Origin: DAOTVX01 sp034436015
Lineage (GTDB): Bacteria > Chloroflexota > Anaerolineae > Anaerolineales > Villigracilaceae
Direction of reading: 5' to 3'
Assembly (NCBI GenBank): GCA_034436015.1
Contig: DAOTWG010000026.1
Location: 1 to 48,991, forward strand
Length of the DNA stretch: 48,991 nucleotides
Shown one piece after another: positions 24,519 to 32,979 of this stretch. The notes under the pieces are model-generated. The model was not told where the DNA came from. It did not search any database and saw only the letters and a list, made by a program, of their open reading frames with translations. The translations under genes were made by a program, and so were the position numbers. Every line of letters begins with the position of its first letter. Position 1 is the first letter of the stretch.

Positions 24519-26375
24519 ATGCATAAAATCCTGGGTATTGATTTAGGTACCACGAACTCGGTCGCCGCCGTCATGCTTGGCAACGAGCCGGTCGTCATCC
24601 CTTCGGCGGAGGGAGAGCGGCTGGTACCGTCGGTTGTGGCAGTTAATAAGAACCACGAGCGACTGGTCGGACGCATTGCCCGCAATCAAGCCATCGTCAA
24701 CGCCACAAACACGATCTTTTCCATCAAACGCTTCATGGGTCGTAAGTACGAAGACCCCGAAGTACAACGCATCCTGCCGCGTGTCCCCTACCCGGTCCTC
24801 CCCGCCGAAAAGGGCGATGTACGCGTGCGGCTCGATGGGCGCGACTATTCACCGCCTGAAATCTCGGCCATGATTCTCGCCAAACTCAAGCAAGACGCCG
24901 AATCTTACCTCGGCGAGAGGGTGACACAAGCCGTCATCACTGTGCCAGCCTACTTTAACGACGCCCAACGCAATGCTACGAAGGATGCCGGCCGGATTGC
25001 CGGCCTGGAGGTGGTGCGCATCATCAACGAACCGACTGCTTCCGCTCTGGCTTACGGTCTGGATAAAAGAAAAAAAGAGATCATCGCCGTCTACGATTTA
25101 GGCGGCGGTACCTTCGATCTCTCGATTCTTGAGGCGGACGAGGGCGTGTTTCAAGTTCACGCCACGAGCGGCGATACCTTCCTCGGCGGCGACGACTTCG
25201 ACCAACGGCTGATGGACTATCTTGTCCAGGAATTCCAGCGTGAAAGCGGCATTGACCTGCGCGCCGATCCCCAGGCCATGCAACGCCTGAAGGAGGCTGC
25301 GGAGCGCGCCAAAATCGAACTCTCCAGCGTCCTTCAGACCGAAATCAACCTGCCTTACATCGCCGCCGATGCTTCTGGACCGCATCACCTCGCGCTAACC
25401 TTGACTCGCGCCCGCTTGGAGCAGTTGACCGCCGACATCGTTGAACGGACCATGTTTCCGGTCAAACAAGCCCTGGCTGACGCCGGCCTTTCCCCGACCG
25501 ATGTAAACGAGGTGATCCTCGTTGGCGGGATGACGCGCATGCCCGCGATTCAAAAAGCCGTCCGGGATTTCTTCGGCAGGGAACCCCATCACGGCGTGAA
25601 TCCGGATGAAGTGGTGGCTATTGGCGCGGCCATTCAAGGTGGCGTGTTGACCGGCGAGGTCAGAGATATTCTCTTGCTCGATGTGACTCCGCTGACTCTC
25701 TCTGTCGAAACACTAGGCGGTGTTGCTACTCCTATCATCGAACGCAATACCACGATTCCGACCCGCCGCAGTCGGGTCTTTTCGACTGCAAGCGACAGTC
25801 AGACCCAGGTGGAAATTCACGTAGTGCAGGGGGAGCGGCCGCTTGCCGCCGACAACAAATCCCTTGGTCGCTTTGTCCTGGATGGCATCCCGCCGGCCCC
25901 GCGCGGCGTGCCGCAGATTGAGGTTACCTTTGAGATTGACGTCAACGGCATTTTGAAGGTTACGGCTCAGGACAAAGCCGGTGGACGTAGCCAACACATT
26001 ACCATTACCGCCTCTTCGGGTCTTTCCAAGGAGGAGATCGAAAGAATGCGTCGGGAAGCGGAAGCGCACGCTGCCGAGGACAAAAAACGCCGCGAGCTGA
26101 TTGAGGCGCGCAATACGGCGGAAAGCGCCATCCATGCTGCCGAGCAGTACCTGCATGAAGCGAACGCGTGCCTGAACGATGAGGTCAAACGTCGCCTACA
26201 GGCTGCGCTGGAGGCTGTGCGCGCGCAGAGGGCCGGCGAGGACGCGGCGGTCATCCGCCGAGCCGTGCACGCCTTGAGTCAGACCCTTCAGGAAGCCATG
26301 TTGACCGTTTCTCCGGAGAAGGGGGGAATCCCAGCAGGGGCAGCATCGTCTCAGGCAGAGGATAAACCTGTATGA
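24519..26375 (+). CDS. dnaK: chaperone DnaK (Hsp70)
   Basis: 618 residues. The ATPase domain starts ILGIDLGTTNSVAAV and has AYFNDAQRNATKDAGRIAGL, NEPTASALAYG and DLGGGTFDLSIL. The linker region DVTPLTLSVETLGG leads into the substrate-binding beta domain and a helical lid. It folds client proteins with DnaJ and GrpE. The lid is somewhat shorter than in E. coli and lacks the EEVD-like end. GAGGA precedes the ATG. The stop overlaps the dnaJ start (ATGA). Confidence 0.97.
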   Translation: MHKILGIDLGTTNSVAAVMLGNEPVVIPSAEGERLVPSVVAVNKNHERLVGRIARNQAIVNATNTIFSIKRFMGRKYEDPEVQRILPRVPYPVLPAEKGDVRVRLDGRDYSPPEISAMILAKLKQDAESYLGERVTQAVITVPAYFNDAQRNATKDAGRIAGLEVVRIINEPTASALAYGLDKRKKEIIAVYDLGGGTFDLSILEADEGVFQVHATSGDTFLGGDDFDQRLMDYLVQEFQRESGIDLRADPQAMQRLKEAAERAKIELSSVLQTEINLPYIAADASGPHHLALTLTRARLEQLTADIVERTMFPVKQALADAGLSPTDVNEVILVGGMTRMPAIQKAVRDFFGREPHHGVNPDEVVAIGAAIQGGVLTGEVRDILLLDVTPLTLSVETLGGVATPIIERNTTIPTRRSRVFSTASDSQTQVEIHVVQGERPLAADNKSLGRFVLDGIPPAPRGVPQIEVTFEIDVNGILKVTAQDKAGGRSQHITITASSGLSKEEIERMRREAEAHAAEDKKRRELIEARNTAESAIHAAEQYLHEANACLNDEVKRRLQAALEAVRAQRAGEDAAVIRRAVHALSQTLQEAMLTVSPEKGGIPAGAASSQAEDKPV

Positions 26376-27496
26376 CCCAACGGGATTACTATGAGATTCT
26401 CGGCGTATCGCGCGACGCTTCGCAGGAGGAAATCAAAAGTGCCTTCCGTCGTTTGGCGCGCCAATACCACCCCGATGTCAGCGACGCGCCTGACGCCGAA
26501 GAGCGATTCAAGGAAATCAATGAGGCTTATGGTGTGCTTTCGGATCCGGAGAAACGCCGCCGCTATGACCAATTCGGACGCGCCGGCCTGGGCGATTTGG
26601 GTAGCATGCCCGATTTTGCCACGATGGATTTCAGCGACATCTTTGAGGAAATCCTGGGCAGTTTTGGCTTCGGCTTTGGCGGGACGGCTGGGCGCGCACG
26701 CAGACCACGCCGCGGCCGCGACCTGCAAATGCAACTGTCGCTGACCTTTGAAGAGGCCATCTTCGGCGTAGAAAAGACGATTGAAGTCACTCGCAACGAG
26801 CATTGCGATCGCTGTCGCGGCTCCGGCGTCGAGCCAGGCACATCGCCCCAACGTTGTGTGACCTGCGGCGGGCGAGGCGAAATCCGCCAGGTGCGGCAGA
26901 CCATCTTTGGCTCGATGATGCAAGCTACTGTTTGCCCAACCTGCGGCGGACGCGGAGAAGTCATCACAACGCCCTGCCGCGCGTGCCAGGGTGGCGGCGT
27001 GGTACGCAAGACGGTACAGAAAGTTGTCGCCGTGCCGGCGGGCGTGGACGATGGCGCCCAGATTCGTCTGAGCGGCGAGGGCGAGCCTGGCGCCAGGGGC
27101 GGCCCGAACGGCGACTTATACCTCGTCCTGCGCGTGCAACACCATCCGTTCTTCAAACGGCGCGGCAATGACATCTTGCTTAACCTGGACATCAACGTCG
27201 CCCAAGCCGCCCTGGGCGCAGAAATTAAAGTCCCGACCGTAGACGGTGAAGAAACGCTTCGCATTCCGGCTGGAACGCAGCCAGGGCAGATCTTCACCCT
27301 GCGCGGGCGTGGCGTTCCCTATTTGCGCAAGAACGGGCGCGGCGATCAACTCGTTATCGTCAATGTGGAAGTGCCGAAGAAACTGACCAGAGAACAGCGC
27401 GAACTATTCGAGAAACTGGCAGCCACGCTAGGTTCGAGCGCCAAACCAAAGGAAAAAGGCTTCCTGGAGTGGCTCAACGAGGCCTTGGGAGGTTAG
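26372..27496 (+). CDS. dnaJ: chaperone DnaJ (Hsp40, type I)
   Basis: 374 residues. The J domain (residues 1-70) contains the HPD motif (RQYHPDVSDAP). A short Gly/Phe-rich linker follows. The zinc-binding region has four CxxCxGxG-type motifs (CDRCRGSG, CVTCGGRG, CPTCGGRG, CRACQGGG), then two beta-sandwich domains. It stimulates DnaK ATPase and delivers substrates. It is translationally coupled to dnaK by the four-base overlap. proB starts 6 bases after its stop. Confidence 0.96.
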   Translation: MTQRDYYEILGVSRDASQEEIKSAFRRLARQYHPDVSDAPDAEERFKEINEAYGVLSDPEKRRRYDQFGRAGLGDLGSMPDFATMDFSDIFEEILGSFGFGFGGTAGRARRPRRGRDLQMQLSLTFEEAIFGVEKTIEVTRNEHCDRCRGSGVEPGTSPQRCVTCGGRGEIRQVRQTIFGSMMQATVCPTCGGRGEVITTPCRACQGGGVVRKTVQKVVAVPAGVDDGAQIRLSGEGEPGARGGPNGDLYLVLRVQHHPFFKRRGNDILLNLDINVAQAALGAEIKVPTVDGEETLRIPAGTQPGQIFTLRGRGVPYLRKNGRGDQLVIVNVEVPKKLTREQRELFEKLAATLGSSAKPKEKGFLEWLNEALGG

Positions 27497-27502
27497 GCCA
27501 GC

Positions 27503-28621
27503 ATGGGGCAAAGCTCCGCTCACGGCCGACGGCTGGTCGTCAAACTAGGGACATCCACTTTGACGAATGGTACTGCGCGCCTGCATCCGCCGGTGCTTGT
27601 GGAGATGGCGCGCCAGATCGCTCGACTCCGCGAGGCAGGGCATCAAGTAGCACTGGTCTCCTCCGGCGCCATTGCTGCCGGGCGCGAGGCGTTAGGTTTT
27701 CCTCAACTTCCGCGCGAGATTCCCGCCAAGCAAATGCTGGCAGCCGTTGGCCAACCACGCTTGATGGCGCTCTATGAACATGTATTCAGCCTATACGGCC
27801 TGACGGTCGCTCAAGTGCTCTTGACTCGCGCCGACTTGACCGCGCGCCGTTCGTACTTGAACGCTCGCAATACCTTGTTGGTTCTGCTCGCTCAGGGCAT
27901 TATCCCCATCATCAACGAAAACGATACCGTGGCTACCGAGGAAATTCGCGTTGGCGATAACGACAATCTCTCCGCCCTCGTCGCGAACCTGATTGACGCT
28001 GACCTTCTGATTCTGTTGACCGATCAACCCGGCCTGTTCACCGCTGACCCTCGTGTCCACCCTGGTGCGCAACTGGTTTCCCTGGTCAGCGAGAACGAAA
28101 TCCCACCCCAGATTTGGGAGGCCGCCGGCGGTAGCGGCAAGTTGGGCGTCGGTGGCATGGCGACGAAGATTCAGGCCGCTGATTTAGCGCGCCGTTCCGG
28201 AACGACTTGCATCATCGCTTCCGGCAAGGAGCCCGACGTTCTGCTGCGACTACTAGCGGGCGAACGGTTGGGCACGCGCTTTGAGGCGACCGCCGAATCC
28301 ATCGAAAGCCGCAAGCGTTACATTCTCAGCGCGCGACGTTCCCCCGGCGCACTGACGGCCGATGAGGGCGCGGTCAACGCGCTGCGGCGCGGCGGCAGCC
28401 TGCTGCCGGTCGGGGTTGTTGCCGTGAGCGGGAACTTCGAGCGCGGTGACACGGTGCGTATTCTCGATCTGGCAGGCAAAGAGGTGGCGCGCGGCATCGT
28501 CAACTATCCCAGCCGTGATTTGAAGAAAATTCTCCGCCGCCGTTCTGAGGAGATCGAAGCCATCCTCGGCTATCACTACGGTGACGAGGTCGTGCACCAC
28601 AACGATTTGGTGCTTCTGTAA
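27503..28621 (+). CDS. proB: glutamate 5-kinase
   Basis: 372 residues. The amino-acid kinase domain has LVVKLGTSTLT, ALVSSGAIAAGREALG, PIINENDTVATEEIRVGDNDNLSALVA and GVGGMATKIQAADLA. A C-terminal PUA domain (about residues 280-360) is present, so this is the long form. It phosphorylates glutamate in the first step of proline synthesis. It starts 6 bases after dnaJ with no promoter or terminator between, so it appears to be the last gene of the CIRCE-controlled operon. proA is not in the window. Confidence 0.94.
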   Translation: MGQSSAHGRRLVVKLGTSTLTNGTARLHPPVLVEMARQIARLREAGHQVALVSSGAIAAGREALGFPQLPREIPAKQMLAAVGQPRLMALYEHVFSLYGLTVAQVLLTRADLTARRSYLNARNTLLVLLAQGIIPIINENDTVATEEIRVGDNDNLSALVANLIDADLLILLTDQPGLFTADPRVHPGAQLVSLVSENEIPPQIWEAAGGSGKLGVGGMATKIQAADLARRSGTTCIIASGKEPDVLLRLLAGERLGTRFEATAESIESRKRYILSARRSPGALTADEGAVNALRRGGSLLPVGVVAVSGNFERGDTVRILDLAGKEVARGIVNYPSRDLKKILRRRSEEIEAILGYHYGDEVVHHNDLVLL

Positions 28622-28626
28622 GAGGA

Positions 28627-29103
28627 TCAAGGTGGGGGAATGGGAACGAGGTAATCCTGCACTGCCCAACCGGCGCGCGTGTTGTCGTAAGGGGCGACGA
28701 GGTACCACCAGGTGTATCCATCTGCCTGACGGGGACCATCCTTGATTTGAAAGACCTCCGAATCCGCTCCGATGAACAAAGGCGGCGCGTCGAGACCCGG
28801 CGCGGAGCGTATTCGTAATCCCACGCTGGTTCCACTGATTTCCACGTAGCCACCGATCGCGAGTGTCCCCGGCAGCGGCGTCGTTGTCGGCGTTGGGACG
28901 AAGGGCGGCGTGAACGTTGGAAGCAGGAGAACCGGCGTGGACGTGGCGGCAGGAATCACGGTCATCGCCGCGAATGTGTCTGGAGCAAGTGTCCGGGATG
29001 CCGGGGAGATCAGAAGAAGGTAGAGCAAGAGTGCGGCCATTAACCCCATCGCCAGAGCGAACGCGCTCAATGTTATTACCACGTAAGGGTGTTTGCTCCA
29101 CAT
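28627..29103 (-). CDS. membrane-anchored SH3-like domain protein
   Basis: 158 residues. One N-terminal membrane segment (about residues 8-33) and a Thr/Pro-rich linker (about residues 52-78) are followed by a bacterial SH3-like domain (SVGLRIRSAPGLDAPPLFIG, later WWYLVAPYDNTRAGWAVQDYL). Such domains often bind cell-wall peptides, so a role at the wall is plausible, but no enzyme domain is attached. It starts 6 bases after the kinase-like gene and should be cotranscribed. It is convergent with proB with only 5 bases between stops. Confidence 0.8.
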   Translation of the reverse strand: MWSKHPYVVITLSAFALAMGLMAALLLYLLLISPASRTLAPDTFAAMTVIPAATSTPVLLLPTFTPPFVPTPTTTPLPGTLAIGGYVEISGTSVGLRIRSAPGLDAPPLFIGADSEVFQIKDGPRQADGYTWWYLVAPYDNTRAGWAVQDYLVPIPPP

Positions 29104-29109
29104 AGCGGA

Positions 29110-30066
29110 TTACAATAACTTCTCCTCTGCTTGCAAGCGGAGGAGGCAGGTCGCTTCCTGGGGCAAAAGGACGCGCAGCCCTTTTGGAATCACGCGCAGA
29201 TCGGCTTTTGAAGCGCCAAGCATCGGCTCGCCATCGAGCTGAATCGGGAAAGCGGTATTGGATTCAATGTGGACAGTTTGAAAAGGAACGCAACGTACCT
29301 GGTTGGAGGCCAAGTGACGTCCCGCGCGCAAGTGGAAGAAGTGACGAAACGCATCGGCTAGGTCATCACCGGAAAACAGCCAGAGGTCCATTTCTCCGTC
29401 ATCGAGGTAGGCGCGCGGGGAGAGCTGAGTCAGGCCGCCCAAGTAGTAACGGATGTTGCTCGCCACTGCCAGGAGGAAGCGCCCTTCGAGGCAGCGCTCA
29501 TTGGCCCGGACGCGCAAGTTCAGTCCATGCCACAGGCTCGCGTTCCAGATGGTCGCGGCGGCGTAATGCGGGGTGGCGAGATACTTGGCGAAGCGTTTGC
29601 GCGGTTCGAGTTTGTGGACGGTGAGCGCGTCCAAGCCGATGCCGGCCCACATCAGGAAGGGTTGCGCGTTGCACAAGCCAATGTCTATAGCGTATATGGA
29701 AGCCTGTGCCAGGCGGCGCGCGTTGGCTTCGAGCGCGCGCAGGTTAAGCCAGCTGAATGCCGGCAAGCCGAGTTCGCGCGCCCAGACGTTGCTCGTCCCG
29801 GCAGGCAATACGCCGAGGGCGGTCGGCGAACCTACCAGCCCTGCGGCAACCTGGCCGATGGTGCCATCGCCGCCAATAGCAAAGACGGCACGTAGATTCT
29901 CGTTGGCTGCTAGACGTGCCAGCTGGGTGGCATGCCGTCCGTTGACCGTTTCTGCCACTTCGAGACGCCAGCCGCGTTCTTGCAGGGGACGGATGACGTC
30001 GCTCAGGAAGGGGCGCACCGAAAATCTGCCTGCAGCTGGATTGTAAATTAAGAGGGCGTCAGCCAT
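29110..30066 (-). CDS. diacylglycerol/sphingosine kinase-family lipid kinase
   Basis: 318 residues from ATG 30066. The DAGK catalytic domain has ALLIYNPAAGRF at the N-terminus and AIGGDGTIGQVAAGL near residue 60, the nucleotide-binding loop. LGVLPAGTSNVWAREL is the conserved GTxNDxAR-like block. The C-terminal part matches the YegS/DgkB two-domain layout. It likely phosphorylates diacylglycerol or a related lipid at the membrane. The frame is open a further 76 codons upstream, but those run through the secF terminator. TATAAT ends 7 nt before the ATG and no ribosome-binding site is seen, so a leaderless mRNA is likely. Confidence 0.88.
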   Translation of the reverse strand: MADALLIYNPAAGRFSVRPFLSDVIRPLQERGWRLEVAETVNGRHATQLARLAANENLRAVFAIGGDGTIGQVAAGLVGSPTALGVLPAGTSNVWARELGLPAFSWLNLRALEANARRLAQASIYAIDIGLCNAQPFLMWAGIGLDALTVHKLEPRKRFAKYLATPHYAAATIWNASLWHGLNLRVRANERCLEGRFLLAVASNIRYYLGGLTQLSPRAYLDDGEMDLWLFSGDDLADAFRHFFHLRAGRHLASNQVRCVPFQTVHIESNTAFPIQLDGEPMLGASKADLRVIPKGLRVLLPQEATCLLRLQAEEKLL

Positions 30067-30073
30067 GCTTGCT

Positions 30074-30079
30074 ATTATA
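30074..30079 (-). promoter_or_regulatory. -10 element of the lipid kinase gene
   Basis: TATAAT on the minus strand with 7 nt to the ATG at 30066. No matching -35 box is visible 16-18 bases further upstream. The geometry is the same as for pstS, pstB and relA. Confidence 0.5.
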
Positions 30080-30135
30080 ACGCGGTCGGTTCGCTTCTTT
30101 GCGGCACTAGCTTGGCGCGTGCACGCAGCGGTCAA

Positions 30136-30171
30136 CAAAATTGCCCGGCTTGTCGCTTCTGCCGGGCAATT
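30136..30171 (-). terminator. rho-independent terminator of secD-secF
   Basis: The minus strand forms an 11-bp stem, AATTGCCCGGC with GCCGGGCAATT around an 11-base loop, followed by TTG and a T-rich tail. It begins 10 bases after the secF stop and separates secF from the lipid kinase promoter. Confidence 0.8.
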
Positions 30172-30181
30172 CCTATGCTTT

Positions 30182-31105
30182 TCAAGCTGTCGCCATGTTG
30201 CGGCGGAACCATTTCTTCCACTCCTGCTTTTCCCAGAGGACAAGCACAGGCGCGGCGATGAAAATCGAGGAATATGTCCCGCTGAGCAGGCCAACCAACA
30301 GGACGACCGAGAATTCCCGCAAGGTCACGCCGCCCATCAACGCCATGGCCAGGAGGAGAAATTCCACCGTCATCAACTGCGTGTTGATGGAACGCTGCAG
30401 AGTCTGCACGATTGAGTGGTTGACCAGCTTCTCGAATTCCAGGCGGCGTAGCGGGCCGGAATTTTCGCGAATGCGGTCGAAGACCACAATCTTATCCTGC
30501 ACGGAGAAGCCGATCACGGTAAGCAGAGCGGTCAGGAACAGGGCGTCCATTTCCCAGCCGAATAGCACCGAGCCAATGGCAGCGACGCTGAACACGACCG
30601 CCACATCATGAATCATGGCGATAATGGCGCATATGCCATAGCGGAAGGCGTGTTCCACTTTGCGGAAAGCCACCGTAATGTAGATCAGGATTGCCAGGGC
30701 AGCCACCGCGACCGCAATCGCGCCATTGGTGGTCACCTGCTTGCTGATGGAGGGCCCCACGCTGTCAAAGCGCACTACCTCCACTGCGCCATAGGCGGTT
30801 TCCATCGCGGCCTGAATGGCTGCACGTTCGTTATCGCTCAGGAAGGCGGAACGTATCACGAAGGTGTTCACATCTGTCGTTTGTACCTGCACATCCTTCA
30901 CGTTCTGCGCCTCGTACAAGGCGATCAGGTTGGCAGGTTGCGGGTTCGCCTCCGCGAACCTCACTTCCAACAGGCTGCCGCCCGTGAAGTCAATTGCCAG
31001 AGGTAGGTCGTGTTGCGCGGCGCGCACTCCAAGAATGACCATCCCCGGCGCGATGATGAGCAACGAAAGGGTAAAGAACAGGTAGCGTCTACGGATGATG
31101 TTCAT
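30182..31105 (-). CDS. secF: protein translocase subunit SecF
   Basis: 307 residues from ATG 31105 with AAGGAG upstream; the frame opens 51 bases earlier without support. Six membrane segments and the SecF blocks are visible: DFTGGSLLEVRF in the first periplasmic domain, VGPSISKQVTTNG at TM2, AIIAMIHDVAVVF at TM4 and SVQDKIVVFDRIREN near TM5. With SecD it uses the proton gradient to help pull exported proteins across the membrane. It is 13 bases downstream of secD. Confidence 0.96.
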   Translation of the reverse strand: MNIIRRRYLFFTLSLLIIAPGMVILGVRAAQHDLPLAIDFTGGSLLEVRFAEANPQPANLIALYEAQNVKDVQVQTTDVNTFVIRSAFLSDNERAAIQAAMETAYGAVEVVRFDSVGPSISKQVTTNGAIAVAVAALAILIYITVAFRKVEHAFRYGICAIIAMIHDVAVVFSVAAIGSVLFGWEMDALFLTALLTVIGFSVQDKIVVFDRIRENSGPLRRLEFEKLVNHSIVQTLQRSINTQLMTVEFLLLAMALMGGVTLREFSVVLLVGLLSGTYSSIFIAAPVLVLWEKQEWKKWFRRNMATA

Positions 31106-31118
31106 GGAAGGCTCCTTG

Positions 31119-32579
31119 TTACAAACCAAACCAAAAGCCGAGTTTCTCGGCGTCAATCTTGAACCAATGGGGCGCTAACGCCAGCAAAGTGCGAGTGACC
31201 ATAATCGCCGTGAACAGGCTGACCACGACGCCTAACGCTAACGTAACTGAGAAACCCTTGACGATCGTGGCGCCGAAGGTATTGCCGAACCAAAACAGAA
31301 TGAGCGAGGTGATGATGGTGGCGATGTTCGAATCACGAATAGAGGGCCATGCGCGTTGCCAACCTTGTTCCACGGCAAGTCCCAGTCTTCGTCCGGCGCG
31401 CAGCTCCTCCTTCAGGCGTTCAAACATCAGAATGTTTGCGTCCAACGCCGAACCGGTGGAGAGCAGGAAACCGGCAATTCCCGGCAGAGTCAGTGTGAAG
31501 TGGAAGTATTTGAAAATCGCGAAGGCAAGCAAGGCATAGATTAGGATGGCAATATCTGCAATGAGGCCGGGCAACCGATAGTAGAGCAACATGAATAAAA
31601 TGACGATGATCATCCCGGCCAGGCCGGCGATCAGACTCTTTTGCAGCGAATCCTCGCCCAGCGTTGGACCCACCAACCGCGTTTCGACGATCTTCAAAGG
31701 CACGGGCAGCGAGCCATAGCGCAACTGAACGGCAAAGGCGTTGGCGCTCTCGCGCGTGAAACTGCCCCGAATGATTCCTGCGCCTTCTGGAATGGCCTCC
31801 TCCACGCGCGGCGCCGAAATCACCTCTTTGTCCAAAACAATACCAAGATACTGCCCTACATGGGAAGCCGTGTACTCCGCGAAAATTTCACGTCCTTTGG
31901 GGGTTAGGGTAAACTCGATCACATAACCGAAGGTCTCGTGAACTGTCACGTTGACAGTCGCCAGTTCACTGCCGGTCATAATGGTGTGATAGACTGTCTC
32001 TTCCTGCGCTGCGGTCGGCGTCGGAGTCGCTTCAGAGGGCGCGGGTGTTGCCTCGCCCTCCGGCGTGGCAGTGGGAGTCTCCGTAGGCTGGACGGTTTCG
32101 GTCGCTGTCGTCTCTGCCTGCAAGGCTGTCTGGTTCATCCCGAAGTCCGTCTTGACAACTGTTCCGGGCAAAGGCTGATGATTGCCAAAATCCACGAACT
32201 CCATCAAGCCCGTTTTTTGGATGGTTTCCAGCACGCCGGAGGCGTCTTCCAGGCCTGGGAATTCGCCGACTAAACGCCGCTCGCCAACAACCTGGATAGT
32301 ATTTTCGGCGACGCCGAGGGCGTTGGTGCGGTTCTCGATGATCGTGCGCGCGGCCTCCATATTGCTTGTCGAAATCTGCGCGTCGGGCGGCAAATCGGCT
32401 TCCATCACCACCTGCAAGCCGCCGCGCAGGTCCAGCCCGAGGCGCGGTTTCACATCGCGCTGGAAGAACGGATCGCCGGTTGTCGGGTTCCTGAGGACGA
32501 GGGTGGGCCTGGTATCCACCCAAAGAGCCAGCACTACAACGATCAAAATGAAGATCAAGCGGATATAGTGATTTCTCAT
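31119..32579 (-). CDS. secD: protein translocase subunit SecD
   Basis: 486 residues. An N-terminal membrane helix leads to the block LGLDLRGGLQVVMEAD. A large periplasmic P1 domain is interrupted by a Thr/Pro/Glu/Ala-rich linker (about residues 160-195). Then come the C-terminal five-helix domain with SLIAGLAGMIIVILFMLLYYR and LSTGSALDANILMFERLKEE. It works with SecF to complete protein export. The linker is low-complexity and probably flexible. yajC is not next to it. A TATAAT hexamer at 32636-32641 could drive the operon. Confidence 0.95.
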   Translation of the reverse strand: MRNHYIRLIFILIVVVLALWVDTRPTLVLRNPTTGDPFFQRDVKPRLGLDLRGGLQVVMEADLPPDAQISTSNMEAARTIIENRTNALGVAENTIQVVGERRLVGEFPGLEDASGVLETIQKTGLMEFVDFGNHQPLPGTVVKTDFGMNQTALQAETTATETVQPTETPTATPEGEATPAPSEATPTPTAAQEETVYHTIMTGSELATVNVTVHETFGYVIEFTLTPKGREIFAEYTASHVGQYLGIVLDKEVISAPRVEEAIPEGAGIIRGSFTRESANAFAVQLRYGSLPVPLKIVETRLVGPTLGEDSLQKSLIAGLAGMIIVILFMLLYYRLPGLIADIAILIYALLAFAIFKYFHFTLTLPGIAGFLLSTGSALDANILMFERLKEELRAGRRLGLAVEQGWQRAWPSIRDSNIATIITSLILFWFGNTFGATIVKGFSVTLALGVVVSLFTAIMVTRTLLALAPHWFKIDAEKLGFWFGL

Positions 32580-32635
32580 GTCTCACACTCTCTCGTCGTA
32601 AAAATACCCGCCTATGTCATACTGGCGGCGGGGCT

Positions 32636-32641
32636 ATTATA
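32636..32641 (-). promoter_or_regulatory. -10 element upstream of secD
   Basis: TATAAT on the minus strand, predicting a leader of about 50 bases before secD. A matching -35 hexamer is not clear. Confidence 0.4.
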
Positions 32642-32979
32642 CTACTGAAGGGGAAGAATGAAGAGCAGGGTCTCTCGTACTTGCCTATTGCAGGTTGTTC
32701 CGCACATATGTTGGCTCAACCGCGGCCTGGGCCATGTTTGACAGGTTCTGCGCTTCTGAATCTGGCCACAAACCGAAGATGTGCGCCGCGTATGGGGGAA
32801 ATCTCCGTTTCGTCGCCCTGTGGCGGAAACGAACGTACTATCCCACACGAGCCCGCGTGAGAAACGATCAGTCCTGGTACAAGGTTGCCATGACACGGAC
32901 CACCTTCCCCCTCTTTTGGCGGCAAGGAAAGAAGCATTTGACTGGCTTGGAGCAGTCATGAGGGTTGGTGGGTGTGCTT
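32642..32979. other. gene-free stretch between the GH18 gene and secD
   Basis: With the secD leader this gives 400 bases without a gene. Open frames on both strands are short and have neither ribosome-binding sites nor recognisable products. I see no terminator hairpin with a T-run and no repeat. Confidence 0.5.

Noticed and set aside
32642..32979. Small overlapping open frames on both strands between GH18 and secD
   Set aside because: No ribosome-binding sites, no similarity recognised, and the frames conflict with each other.
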